Assembly (NCBI GenBank): GCA_030690315.1
Contig: JAUYGY010000036.1
Span: 62,001-126,000, forward strand
Direction: 5' to 3'
DNA length: 64,000 bases
Source: Aequorivita sp.
Lineage (GTDB): Bacteria > Bacteroidota > Bacteroidia > Flavobacteriales > Flavobacteriaceae
Below the pieces are notes generated by a model that saw only the letters and a list, made by a program, of their open reading frames with translations, did not search any database and was not told where the DNA came from. Both the position numbers and the translations under genes were made by a program. Below, one piece after another: positions 43,658 through 52,095 of this stretch (the first letter of the stretch is position 1; each line of letters starts with the position of its first letter).

Positions 43658-44857
43658 TTAAAAATGAAGATCAAAGCCCAGCCTATATTCTATAGAGCTA
43701 CTTTCTCCCCCAACGGTTGAATAGGTTATATCTGTTTGAACTTTTAAATTATGGCCCACTAAATATTTGGAACCTCCCAAGGTGAATTGATTTTGTATAT
43801 CCTTCGATGAAAAGTCCGTTTTAGGACTTACAGTTGTATAGCGCCCTGCAATTTCCCAATTGTTCTTAAAAAGATAGCCGCTCTGGAAGTTAAGCCCATG
43901 GCCAGTATAAACTTCTTGCCCCGTTGGTATGCCATCACTGTTTTTGGCAATTGGGTTTGATGCATCCCGATAACTGTATTCGCCCATAAATGAAAAACCA
44001 TTATACTTAAACATTGCATCTACAAACAGGGTACTGATATTGGTTTCATAAAAACCTTCATCATTTATCATATAACTTCCTTGGTTACTACGCGTTTTTA
44101 CGGCATCAACATTAAGATCATAAGTTGCGCCAATAGCCAATTTAGGTGTTTTTTCACGATAATTATCCCCGCCAATGTAATCCCCTTTTTTGGCGAATTC
44201 CCCAAAGGGTAAAACTTCTACGCGGCTTGTGTATTGGTGGCCTCCCAAATTTCCTGTAACTACATTTCTTCCCTCGCCTTGTGAAACGGCAAACATTTCA
44301 CGAACCAGAATCTTTTCGGAAAGATTGAAATGGTGTCGCAACTGAAACCCAAGGTCTCTATCTATATTGAAATTACTATTAAGGATGGAGCGGTCTATAA
44401 GCTGAAGGTTTGCTGAAGAAATAACCCGTTCCCGGTTTCCCGGAAGTTTAGTCTGTCCTACCCACAATTCAAAATTTTGGTAGAATTCCCACATTATCAC
44501 CGCATCCAGGATTAACAGTGGCGTATTGCCCGTAAATTCCGAAGCACCCGCAAGATCTCGGTTAGAGAGGCCAAGTTCAATTTTATAGTTAAGTTTTGGG
44601 GAATATGCAAACCCGTCAAACTTAAGGCGTGCACGGCGAATTAAGAAACTCTGCTCAGCTTTTCCGAATTTATCTTCTTCATAATTCCACTGCGATTGTG
44701 CCCTAAATTGAATACGGGGGGCGAATTTTACACTCCACGAGCTATCCTTGGCAATTAATTTGAGCATTCCATTGCCAAATTTTGGCGTAATGTCTTGGGA
44801 TTGTGCGGAAGAAATAAATAAAAATACTAAACCTATTATAACAGATTTAAAGTGCAT
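43658..44857 (-). CDS. Phosphate-selective-type outer-membrane porin (OprO/OprP family)
   Basis: A 399-residue outer-membrane beta barrel. A signal peptide (cleavage near SSAQS, residue 20) is followed by alternating aromatic strands such as APRIQFRAQSQWNYEEDKF, RRARLKFDGFAYSPKLNYKIELGLSN and a C-terminal strand ending FDLHF with terminal Phe, all typical of the OprP family. It should let phosphate or polyphosphate through the outer membrane. It has a two-half-site Pho box and a very short leader (~25 bases) that is almost wholly complementary to the putative small RNA at 44943-45138. Confidence 0.9.
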   Translation of the reverse strand: MHFKSVIIGLVFLFISSAQSQDITPKFGNGMLKLIAKDSSWSVKFAPRIQFRAQSQWNYEEDKFGKAEQSFLIRRARLKFDGFAYSPKLNYKIELGLSNRDLAGASEFTGNTPLLILDAVIMWEFYQNFELWVGQTKLPGNRERVISSANLQLIDRSILNSNFNIDRDLGFQLRHHFNLSEKILVREMFAVSQGEGRNVVTGNLGGHQYTSRVEVLPFGEFAKKGDYIGGDNYREKTPKLAIGATYDLNVDAVKTRSNQGSYMINDEGFYETNISTLFVDAMFKYNGFSFMGEYSYRDASNPIAKNSDGIPTGQEVYTGHGLNFQSGYLFKNNWEIAGRYTTVSPKTDFSSKDIQNQFTLGGSKYLVGHNLKVQTDITYSTVGGESSSIEYRLGFDLHF

Positions 44858-44885
44858 TAGTAATCGTTTTTAGTTTTTGTCGGTA

Positions 44886-44919
44886 CAAAGAACCGATTTT
44901 AATGTTATCTTAATGTTAA
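44886..44919 (-). promoter_or_regulatory. Pho-box promoter of the porin gene
   Basis: Sense-strand half-sites TTAACA (44919-44914) and ATAACA (44908-44903) are 11 bases apart. A 9-base spacer then leads to the -7 octamer GTTCTTTG (44893-44886). The octamer and the spacer length are identical to those of pstS. Confidence 0.72.
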
Positions 44920-44942
44920 GAGAGAACATAAAAGGGGTATAT

Positions 44943-45138
44943 TTAAAAAATAAAAAGGGCTGTCCATTTAAGAACAGCCCAGTTTTAAAATCTAGTCGAC
45001 AAAAACTAAACGATTTTAAAGATTGCCTTATATTAGGCAATTACAAAGAAAATGCTTGCAGATCTTTTTAATGTAAACTCAGCTTTATCAAATCATTAAG
45101 TTATTATTTTATTAATATTTAATATATTAATAAGCTTA
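44943..45138 (-). ncRNA. Putative phosphate-regulated small RNA antisense to the porin leader
   Basis: A leftward transcript is predicted from the Pho box at 45162-45178. It contains hairpin 1 (ATTGCCT/AGGCAAT, 45022-45041), a 19-base segment AATCGTTTAGTTTTTGTCG (45015-44997), then hairpin 2 (GGGCTGT/ACAGCCC, 44957-44980) followed by TTTTTATTTTTT, a good intrinsic terminator. The 19-base segment pairs with nearly the whole porin 5' leader. No reading frame with a start codon is present. The 5' end is uncertain: about 45138 (Pho box) or about 45038 (a TTTCTTTG octamer at 45051-45044). A leader-attenuator of the porin gene is the alternative. Confidence 0.5.
44957..44980 (-). terminator. Intrinsic terminator of the leftward small transcript
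   Basis: A 7-bp GC-rich stem GGGCTGT/ACAGCCC with a 10-base loop. The U-run lies only on the minus-strand side (44956 down to 44945), so it works leftwards. It is upstream of the porin promoter, not after any annotated gene. Confidence 0.75.
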
Positions 45139-45144
45139 TAATCA

Positions 45145-45178
45145 ATAAGATACAGCTTTAATGTTATATTAATGTTAC
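45145..45178 (-). promoter_or_regulatory. Leftward Pho box between the MORN gene and the porin
   Basis: On the minus strand GTAACA (45178-45173) and ATAACA (45167-45162) are 11 bases apart. A 9-base spacer then leads to TATCTTAT (45152-45145), the same geometry as the pstS, porin and TonB promoters. The spacer TTAAAGCTG resembles that of the porin (TTAAAATCG). It points away from the MORN gene and towards the small-RNA region. Confidence 0.6.
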
Positions 45179-45205
45179 GCAATAGTTTCTTAAAGGTTAA
45201 TTTTG

Positions 45206-45213
45206 TAAATTTG
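45206..45213 (+). promoter_or_regulatory. -7 promoter element of the MORN-like gene
   Basis: TAAATTTG is an exact TAnnTTTG match, 28 bases before the start codon. The Pho box in reverse orientation ends 27 bases upstream of it, so shared control is possible. Confidence 0.65.
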
Positions 45214-45241
45214 AATATTACAAATCCTAAAAAATATTATT

Positions 45242-45604
45242 ATGAAAAATATACTTTCACTTTTGGTAATCGTTTTGATAACTTCGGTTGCTATCGCACA
45301 AAATAAAAATAATACTTATTTCTTGGAAGGAGATGTAATAGTTGCAACATTATATCATGATAATGGAACGATTGCACAAACTGGCTATTACACAAAAGAG
45401 AACAAGCTTACCGGCGAATGGGTAAGTTACGATCATAATGGAAATAAAACAGCTGTTGCCCAATATAACAATGGAGAAAAGGTTGGTACTTGGGTATTCT
45501 ATGAAGATAATACGCAGCGTGAAGTATCTTACAACGATTCGCGAGTTTCAAAAATAACTACGTGGAAAGTAATAGATAGCTATGTTGTTTCCAATACTCC
45601 GTAA
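45242..45604 (+). CDS. Exported MORN-like repeat protein (YwqK type)
   Basis: A 120-residue protein with a signal peptide (cleavage near AIAQ, residue 20) and three short repeats of the type DNGTIAQTGYYTKENKLTGEWVSY, NGNKTAVAQYNNGEKVGTWVFY and NTQREVSYNDSR. Such repeats form beta hairpins in MORN/YwqK proteins; the label of antitoxin given to some relatives is not supported by anything here. It sits in the phosphate island, divergent from the porin, and is followed by a strong terminator. Confidence 0.8.
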   Translation: MKNILSLLVIVLITSVAIAQNKNNTYFLEGDVIVATLYHDNGTIAQTGYYTKENKLTGEWVSYDHNGNKTAVAQYNNGEKVGTWVFYEDNTQREVSYNDSRVSKITTWKVIDSYVVSNTP

Positions 45605-45627
45605 TTCTATTAAAACCTTTAAAGAAT

Positions 45628-45662
45628 AAAAGAGCCTCTTGATTTTCAAGAGGCTCTTTTTT
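45628..45662. terminator. Terminator after the MORN-like gene
   Basis: A 14-bp stem AAAAGAGCCTCTTG/CAAGAGGCTCTTTT (45628-45641 with 45647-45660), with T's. It lies between convergent genes. Confidence 0.88.
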
Positions 45663-45684
45663 AATTGTAGAATTAAAATTTTAA

Positions 45685-47625
45685 TTAGTTGCTAATCCAA
45701 TCCCACCCTGAAATATCTACTGGAGTGCCATTAAATACGTCATCTTCTGGAGTTGTTAGTGGAACACCATTAACAATTATATTTTCCACTGGACCATTGT
45801 CTTTCATATCTACATTTGTACCATAATCTGTAAGTAAGATATTGGTAAATGTACCTCCAGATTGTTTTTTAAACTGAAGAGCGATTCCGGTTCCTGGGCT
45901 GCTTGTATTAATAGCAGTTAAGTTTACAAAAGAAGGATTATTGTTGTCCCCATCCCCTTCCAAGGCAGTAGAGAAGCTGGGTCCATTATTAAGAATGTAA
46001 GTGTTGGTTATTGTTCCGTTCCAACCTTCTGTCCAATCTACTGAATCATCTTCATTGTTTTCGAAATATAAATCAGTTGCAGAAGCTGCTCCACCAAAAA
46101 ATTCAATTCCATCATCAGCACCATCAATAACAGCAACGTTAGAAATTGAAGTCCCGGAACCAACAGCATACAGTGTAAGGCCGTTGTACTGAGATTCTGA
46201 ATTTATTTGGGCGCCTGCACCACGAATCACTAAATACTCTATACTTCCAGAGTTGTCATTATTATTAGTTCCGCCATAAATAAGGCCACCTACTTCAGCA
46301 ATAGCATCAACACCTTCAGTAGTTACACCTTCACCACAAAGAAGAAGTCCGCCCCAATCTCCAGGATTTCCGCCTGCAGATTTCATTACTACAGGGCTTT
46401 CATTTGTCCCATTTATTTCTATTTTTCCACCTTGCTCTACAGCAATATACTTATCAGTACCGGTTGAAGAAATAATGACAGTTCCCGCAGGAATAATCAA
46501 TTTTCCGCCAGATTTTACAAGGGTTGTACCTTGAAGAAGGTAAAGAACACTTGGGTCTAGTTCCATAGTGTTAGTAATTGCATTTGGAAGTATTGACGTA
46601 TCTGAGTTATTTTCAGTAGCCCAAGAGAAAAGTGATAAATCTACTGTTGGAGGGTTACCGTAACCATTTGATGGATCGGCAATTTCTCCGTCTATAATAA
46701 CATTTGATAAAGGACCATCGTCTTTCATATCAATTCTAGTTGTATAGCCTAAAAGAGATAGACCAGTGATTGTAGCTCCAGACTGTTTTTTAAATTGAAG
46801 GGCAGTTCCACCAACAGTTGAAACCGCAGTGAAGTTTACCAATTTTGGATTTCCATTATCGCCATCAGCTTCTACTGCAGTAGAAAAAGGCTTTGAGTGG
46901 CTCACGTATGTATTTGTAGCTGTACCATTCCAACCTTCTGTCCAGTCCACGGCATCATCTTCGTTGTTTTCAAAATAAAGGTTTGTTGCAGAAACAGTAC
47001 CTCCAAAAAATTCTACACCGTCATCAGCACCGTCTAGTACGGCTACGTTTGAAATTCTTGTTCCTGAACCCACAGAGTAAAGTGTAAGACCATTATATTG
47101 AGACTCTGTATTAATTTGAGCTCCAGCATTACGGATTATTAAATAATCAATACTACCTGAGTTGTCAGCATCATCATTACCTCCGTAAATAAGACCACCT
47201 ACTTCAGCAATTACGTTAACGCCTTCAGTAGTTCTAGCTTTTCCACATAGCAATAATCCACCCCAATCTCCAGAATTGTTACTTTCAGAACGCATAACTA
47301 CTGGGCTTGAAGAAGTTCCTTGAACATCTATTTTTCCACCTTGTTCTACAGCAATATATCTATCAGTTCCTGTTTGTGAAACAATTACTGTTCCCGCAGG
47401 GATTGTTAATTTAGCGCCAGTTTTTATAAGGTAAGGTCCGGTAACTGTATATTGAACAGTTGGGTCTAGTATTCTATCCGTTTCCAATGCTCCTGTAAGT
47501 TGGGAGTTTTCGATTGGATCGTCATCTTCTTGTGTAAAATCGTCATCGCTACCACATCCTGAAAGGAATAGCGTGCATACTGCGGCAATTGATATTGCAA
47601 ATTTTTTAAAGTTTTCCATTTTCAT
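45685..47625 (-). CDS. Two-domain beta-helix lipoprotein paired with the TonB receptor
   Basis: A 646-residue lipoprotein (lipobox LSGC, Cys24, then an acidic DDDFTQEDDD linker). It consists of two tandem copies of a ~295-residue domain (about residues 50-345 and 350-646). Each has IPAGTVI...TGTD(R/K)YIAVEQGGKI, GDWGGLLLCG, EVGGLIYGG, GADDG(V/I)EFFGG and NNEDD(A/S)VDWTEGWNGT in the same order. The pattern of short strand repeats suggests a right-handed beta helix. It starts 33 bases after the TonB receptor gene under the same Pho box, so it probably acts as the surface ligand-binding partner. SusD-type features are absent. Confidence 0.82.
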   Translation of the reverse strand: MKMENFKKFAISIAAVCTLFLSGCGSDDDFTQEDDDPIENSQLTGALETDRILDPTVQYTVTGPYLIKTGAKLTIPAGTVIVSQTGTDRYIAVEQGGKIDVQGTSSSPVVMRSESNNSGDWGGLLLCGKARTTEGVNVIAEVGGLIYGGNDDADNSGSIDYLIIRNAGAQINTESQYNGLTLYSVGSGTRISNVAVLDGADDGVEFFGGTVSATNLYFENNEDDAVDWTEGWNGTATNTYVSHSKPFSTAVEADGDNGNPKLVNFTAVSTVGGTALQFKKQSGATITGLSLLGYTTRIDMKDDGPLSNVIIDGEIADPSNGYGNPPTVDLSLFSWATENNSDTSILPNAITNTMELDPSVLYLLQGTTLVKSGGKLIIPAGTVIISSTGTDKYIAVEQGGKIEINGTNESPVVMKSAGGNPGDWGGLLLCGEGVTTEGVDAIAEVGGLIYGGTNNNDNSGSIEYLVIRGAGAQINSESQYNGLTLYAVGSGTSISNVAVIDGADDGIEFFGGAASATDLYFENNEDDSVDWTEGWNGTITNTYILNNGPSFSTALEGDGDNNNPSFVNLTAINTSSPGTGIALQFKKQSGGTFTNILLTDYGTNVDMKDNGPVENIIVNGVPLTTPEDDVFNGTPVDISGWDWISN

Positions 47626-47658
47626 TTTTAATTTTTAATTGAAGTTAGACATTTATTG

Positions 47659-50433
47659 TTAAAAGGTATAGTTAAGGTTTAAGCCAAAACGTGCACCACG
47701 TGTGTATGAAAGAACCGTTTCATCTGTTTCAATGTTTGTGGTACTCGGTTTAATTAATTGGGTTCTTTTTATTTCTGGATTTAAAATGTTTTTACCTGAA
47801 AGCCCTATTTTGAAATTTTTGGTTAATTCTTTACTTAGAATTAAATCCAACGAAACAAATCCTTTTTCAATAATGGCATCGTTATAATTAACATCGCCAG
47901 AGGTTTGAATTTCGGGAGCACCCAAGGCATAAATTCTATCCGAAGCATAATTCCCAGATATTGTAGCCTCATACGGATTTTCGGTATTTGTATTGAAATT
48001 CAATGATCCGTTCACGATCCAGTCAGAAGCTCCCTGAAGACCGGTTTCTGTCACACCTTTATACCTAAAGGTTCTTACAAAGATTCCATTTTCATCATAA
48101 ATTTCTTTCAAATCTTGTTTGTGCCACATTCTTGATGCATTCACATTCAGTTTTAGATTAGGTCTTTCATCACCTGAAATTAAGTTTATGCGGCCTTCCA
48201 CTTCCAAACCATATATTTCTGCTTCGTTGCCAGCATTAAAGTAGGAGAATACACCCGACGAACCTCTATCCTGAACTTTGGTGATTGGGTCTTCAATTAG
48301 CTTGTAAAATCCTGTGAGCGATAGCAGTTGGTCATTTGAAGGGAAAAATTCCCACTTCAAATCGAAGTTTCTGTTTAAAGAAGCTTCAATATCTGGGTTA
48401 CCACGCGTAACTTGGCCTACCGGGGAAACATATTCAAAAGGTGCTATTTCCTTAAATTCTGGAAGAGTAGTAGTATAGCTATTTGCAAAACGAATGCTGT
48501 GTTTTTCATTCAATGCATATTTTAGATTGAAAGAAGGAAATACCCTGCGGTAATCTTTGTTGGTGCTTCCTATTCTGCCAGAGTAGTTGCTTACGTCCCA
48601 GTTTACATCAATATTATCCCTTTGAAATCTTAAACCAGCCTGTACGGTAATTTTACCTGTAACTCCCGTAACGTTTGTATAACCTGCAATAGACTGCATT
48701 TCGCCAGTGTAAAAATCTGGTGAAAGTGTCTTTCTCTGTAGAAGCCCATTGTTGAAATTTTGCTGTGTAAAAATTTCTGAAATCTCATCAATAGATGCGG
48801 GGTTTATCACATTTGTTACATTTTCTTTTACTCCAAAAAATTGCGAGCCAAAATCACGGGTTTTGTTTCGGTAAGTGCCACCAATGTTTATGTGGAAAAG
48901 GTTTTCTTCTTCATCAACAATTTTTATCAAATCATTCAACCGGCCGTTATATTCAGTATCCTCAATTTTCTGGATGCTTTTTCGTTGTTGAGAACCTCCC
49001 GTACGGCCCAATTGAACAAGATTTTCATTAAAGTTTACTTCATTGCGGATTCGGTTTGGCTCATCGGCGCTTAAGTAATTGTAGCCACCGGCCCAATCCA
49101 GTTCATTCTTTTCGCCAATTTTATGATCGCCACTAAGTTGAGTAACAGAAAGTAACGTTTTTTTAGTGTTTTGGTCGCGGATGAACTGTGACAATCCTTC
49201 TGCAGGATCGGTCTCTTCAAAAATAACCGCTTCACCTGAACGTCCGCCTTCAAACACTTCGTCTTCAATTTTATTGATTAATAAGGTGTTGAATTTTATA
49301 TCGTTGTTTTCATCTGCTCTAAATCTAATATGAAATAAGCCAGAAGTTGCTACTTCTTTGTTCCATGTAATAGCGTCAGGAATTACATCATCCAAAAAGT
49401 TGGAACGGTATTGTTTAAAGGCGCCTTCCCTATACTCAAATTCTTCAGACTGTCCTGCGGTAAAAAGAACACTCAGCTTGTTACCGATTTTTGTTCCGGC
49501 ACTTAATGAGTAGGATCTATTAACGGGGAAATCTACAACTTCGGGGCTCCAACTTTGATCTGTAATTGCGCTGCTAGTAGGAACACTTTTTTGGTAGAAT
49601 CCGAATGATACATCTTGATAATTTGGCGAGACTTTAAAATTGTTGAAAACACCATCGCTCATTACATTTGTATTCACAGATGTGCTTGCACTTATTGACA
49701 GCAAATTGCTACCAGAAAGTTCTTTTGTATTAATGTCTATATTTCCCGAAGCCTGATCTGCAGAGATATTTGGCGATGTAGTTTTGCTTACATCAATACT
49801 TTCAATAAGTCGCGTCGGAAAAAGGTTCAGGTTTATATTTTTGTTTTCAATATTATCAGACGGAATAGGAAGACCATTTAAGGTTGTATACAAATATCTA
49901 TCGCCAAGTCCGCGCACAAAAATAGAACCACTTCCATCAGTTTTTGAAACCCCCGAAATTTTTGTAGTTGCTCCAGCTGCATCAGAAACACCAAGTTTTG
50001 ATAACTGTTCTGCTCCAATACTTTCCCTAATGGCCACTGCCTTTTTTTGTTCTAACAGTAAAGCAACTTCACTTTCCCTGCGCGTTGTTGTTGTTATTAC
50101 CACCTCATCAAGAGCTGCGGCACTTGCACCCATTGGCACGTCTATATTGGTAATCTTATTGGCAGTTACTGTAACATTTGGAATTTCAACAGTTTCATAA
50201 CCCACAAAACTAAAGACAACTGTGTAAGTGCCGGGCGCAACATTTTCAATTGAATATAATCCGTCAATGTCTGATGTTACACCCTGTGTAGTGCCCTTTA
50301 AAAATACGTTTGCAAAAGGTAGCGGTTCATTGTTGTAATCTTTATCCGTAAGTTTACCTACTATAGAACCACTCTCTTGCGCAATGGTCAGTGCGGTAAA
50401 TAGGAAGAAAAAAAGTTTAAAAAAAGTTTTCAT
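47659..50433 (-). CDS. TonB-dependent receptor with carboxypeptidase-regulatory-like domain
   Basis: A 924-residue outer-membrane transporter. It has a signal peptide (cleavage near TIAQ), a CarboxypepD_reg-like domain (about 22-110, GSIVGKLTDKDYNNEPLPFANVFL), a plug domain (about 120-240, with GISKTDGSGSIFVRGLGDRY-like signature), and a ~680-residue barrel ending LNLNYTF. It is placed behind six consecutive Pho half-sites, so its ligand is expected to be a phosphorus source too large for porins (organophosphate, polyphosphate or a metal-phosphate complex); this is inference from regulation. The beta-helix lipoprotein gene follows in the same unit. Confidence 0.92.
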   Translation of the reverse strand: MKTFFKLFFFLFTALTIAQESGSIVGKLTDKDYNNEPLPFANVFLKGTTQGVTSDIDGLYSIENVAPGTYTVVFSFVGYETVEIPNVTVTANKITNIDVPMGASAAALDEVVITTTTRRESEVALLLEQKKAVAIRESIGAEQLSKLGVSDAAGATTKISGVSKTDGSGSIFVRGLGDRYLYTTLNGLPIPSDNIENKNINLNLFPTRLIESIDVSKTTSPNISADQASGNIDINTKELSGSNLLSISASTSVNTNVMSDGVFNNFKVSPNYQDVSFGFYQKSVPTSSAITDQSWSPEVVDFPVNRSYSLSAGTKIGNKLSVLFTAGQSEEFEYREGAFKQYRSNFLDDVIPDAITWNKEVATSGLFHIRFRADENNDIKFNTLLINKIEDEVFEGGRSGEAVIFEETDPAEGLSQFIRDQNTKKTLLSVTQLSGDHKIGEKNELDWAGGYNYLSADEPNRIRNEVNFNENLVQLGRTGGSQQRKSIQKIEDTEYNGRLNDLIKIVDEEENLFHINIGGTYRNKTRDFGSQFFGVKENVTNVINPASIDEISEIFTQQNFNNGLLQRKTLSPDFYTGEMQSIAGYTNVTGVTGKITVQAGLRFQRDNIDVNWDVSNYSGRIGSTNKDYRRVFPSFNLKYALNEKHSIRFANSYTTTLPEFKEIAPFEYVSPVGQVTRGNPDIEASLNRNFDLKWEFFPSNDQLLSLTGFYKLIEDPITKVQDRGSSGVFSYFNAGNEAEIYGLEVEGRINLISGDERPNLKLNVNASRMWHKQDLKEIYDENGIFVRTFRYKGVTETGLQGASDWIVNGSLNFNTNTENPYEATISGNYASDRIYALGAPEIQTSGDVNYNDAIIEKGFVSLDLILSKELTKNFKIGLSGKNILNPEIKRTQLIKPSTTNIETDETVLSYTRGARFGLNLNYTF

Positions 50434-50456
50434 TTTTGTCGTTTGATTTATTTGTG

Positions 50457-50534
50457 CAAAGAAACCAGCCTTATGTAAACACGGTGTTAATTGGCTGTTA
50501 CCAATAAGTCATATTAGAGTTACTTTAATGTTAA
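50457..50534 (-). promoter_or_regulatory. Pho-box array of the TonB receptor: six half-sites
   Basis: On the plus strand the octet of repeats reads TGTAAA (50474), TGTTAA (50485), TGTTAC (50496), AGTCAT (50507), AGTTAC (50518) and TGTTAA (50529), each start exactly 11 bases after the last. They are direct TTAACA-type repeats on the sense (minus) strand. Nine bases separate the nearest one from the -7 octamer TTTCTTTG (50464-50457). The fourth site is degenerate. Confidence 0.78.
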
Positions 50535-50604
50535 GCAACAACCCAAAAAATACCATTGCTGTGCTTTTTGAAAATAGTATCTTGCCTAAAAATTTTCAAA
50601 AATT

Positions 50605-51936
50605 ATGATGCAATGGGAACAATTGCTCTCGCTACGGAAGCACGGAGATAAAAACAAAAGGATCAGGATTGAGGAAAACGAAACCCGTTTGGGCTTTGAA
50701 GTTGATTACGACCGCGTTATTTTTTCCTCAGCTTTTCGAAGTTTGCAGGACAAAACCCAAGTAATTCCTTTATCAAAAACCTCTTTTGTACACACCCGGC
50801 TTACGCATAGTCTGGAAGTTTCGGTAGTGGGCCGCTCCCTGGGTAGAATTGTTGGCAAGGAAATATTGAAAAAACATCCACAATTGCAAAGCGTGCATGG
50901 GTATCAATTCAATGATTTTGGGGCCATTGTTGCTGCCGCAGCTTTGGCGCACGACATTGGCAATCCGCCTTTTGGGCATAGTGGCGAAAAGGCAATTGGC
51001 GATTATTTTTTGAACGGAAATGGCAAACGTTTTAAGGAACAACTCACCGAAAAGGAATATCAGGATTTGGTAGCTTTTGAAGGAAATGCGAACGGTTTCA
51101 AAATTTTGACCGAGTCCAAAAACGGCGTTGAAGGAGGATTGCGCTTAACGTATGCAACCTTGGGCGCATTTATGAAATACCCAAAACAATCACTTCCCAA
51201 GAAACCTACCACTCATGTTGCCGATAAAAAATTTGGCGTTTTTCAAAGTGAAACCGATTTTTTTGGTGAAGTGGTTTCCGAACTTGGTCTTTTAAACCGA
51301 AGCAATAATGGCTTTGCGCGCCATCCGCTAACGTTTCTCGTTGAGGCTGCAGATGATATTTGCTACACAATAATTGATTTTGAAGACGGAATAAATCTGG
51401 GTTTGATTGAAGAAGAAATCGCTTTGGAATATTTAATCAATTTGGTTCGGAACAATTTGAAGAAAGAAGTTTATTCTGGATTGAAAACATCCCAGAATAG
51501 ATTGGCATATCTACGCTCGCTTGCTATAAACACGTTGATTGCTGAAGCTGCAACTATTTTTAGTGCCAACGAAACGGACATTTTGAAAGGTACTTTTTCC
51601 GAAGCATTGTTAGACAAAAGCCAATACAAGGCCCAGATTAGTGATATAATTAAGATAAGTGTTGAAAAAGTGTATCAAAGCACTGAAGTGATGGAAAAGG
51701 AAATTGCAGGATACAATATATTGTCAACCCTTCTTGATGCTTTCACCACGGCTTCTGAAAATCATCAAAACGGGAATGCGCGCCATTACGATAAACTGTT
51801 GTTGCGAATGATTGATGGGGATCTTTCTAAAAACCAATCGGTTTATGAGTACTTAATGGAATGCTGCAGTTATATTTCGCGGTTGACGGATGGGAATGCG
51901 CTTCAAATATTTCAAAAAATAAAGGGGAATCTATAA
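50605..51936 (+). CDS. dgt: Deoxyguanosinetriphosphate triphosphohydrolase-like protein
   Basis: A 443-residue HD-domain dNTP triphosphohydrolase, which splits dGTP or other dNTPs into nucleoside and tripolyphosphate. The metal site is visible: His68 region in HTRLTHSLEV, His116-Asp117 in AHDIGNPPFGHSGE, and the later acidic AADDICYTIID helix. A second ATG one codon downstream could also be the start. It diverges from the Pho-controlled TonB receptor gene; the product tripolyphosphate makes a link to phosphate metabolism conceivable, but nothing shows it to be regulated by the box. Confidence 0.93.
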   Translation: MMQWEQLLSLRKHGDKNKRIRIEENETRLGFEVDYDRVIFSSAFRSLQDKTQVIPLSKTSFVHTRLTHSLEVSVVGRSLGRIVGKEILKKHPQLQSVHGYQFNDFGAIVAAAALAHDIGNPPFGHSGEKAIGDYFLNGNGKRFKEQLTEKEYQDLVAFEGNANGFKILTESKNGVEGGLRLTYATLGAFMKYPKQSLPKKPTTHVADKKFGVFQSETDFFGEVVSELGLLNRSNNGFARHPLTFLVEAADDICYTIIDFEDGINLGLIEEEIALEYLINLVRNNLKKEVYSGLKTSQNRLAYLRSLAINTLIAEAATIFSANETDILKGTFSEALLDKSQYKAQISDIIKISVEKVYQSTEVMEKEIAGYNILSTLLDAFTTASENHQNGNARHYDKLLLRMIDGDLSKNQSVYEYLMECCSYISRLTDGNALQIFQKIKGNL

Positions 51937-52095
51937 ATAACATCTGTGGGTTAAGCAGGAATTGTGTTAAATATCAGTTTTTTATTAAAGTTTTAAGAAT
52001 TTTACAATAATTTTAAAATTCCTAAATCATATATATGGCATTCTTTCAATTTGTTATGGTTTATTAATTTCACTAAAAACTTAATCAGTAGTCTT

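Larger units (their letters stand above)
44862..45015. repeat. Inverted repeat linking the porin leader and the putative sRNA
   Basis: The plus-strand segment 44862-44882 (AATCGTTTTTAGTTTTTGTCG) is the reverse complement of 44997-45015 (CGACAAAAACTAAACGATT) except for two extra T. The left arm is the porin mRNA leader, read leftwards. The right arm lies in a leftward transcript predicted to end between the two arms. Confidence 0.9.

Noticed and set aside
44877..45071. A 64-residue plus-strand reading frame over the porin leader and small-RNA region
   Set aside because: It has no signal, no motif and odd composition, and it runs antisense through the porin promoter, the terminator hairpin and the predicted small RNA.
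45162..45178. Pho box read as an activator site of the MORN gene in the usual geometry
   Set aside because: Its half-sites point leftwards and end 27 bases from the MORN -7 element, unlike the 9-base (or 20-base) gap at the other four promoters; shared control is not excluded.
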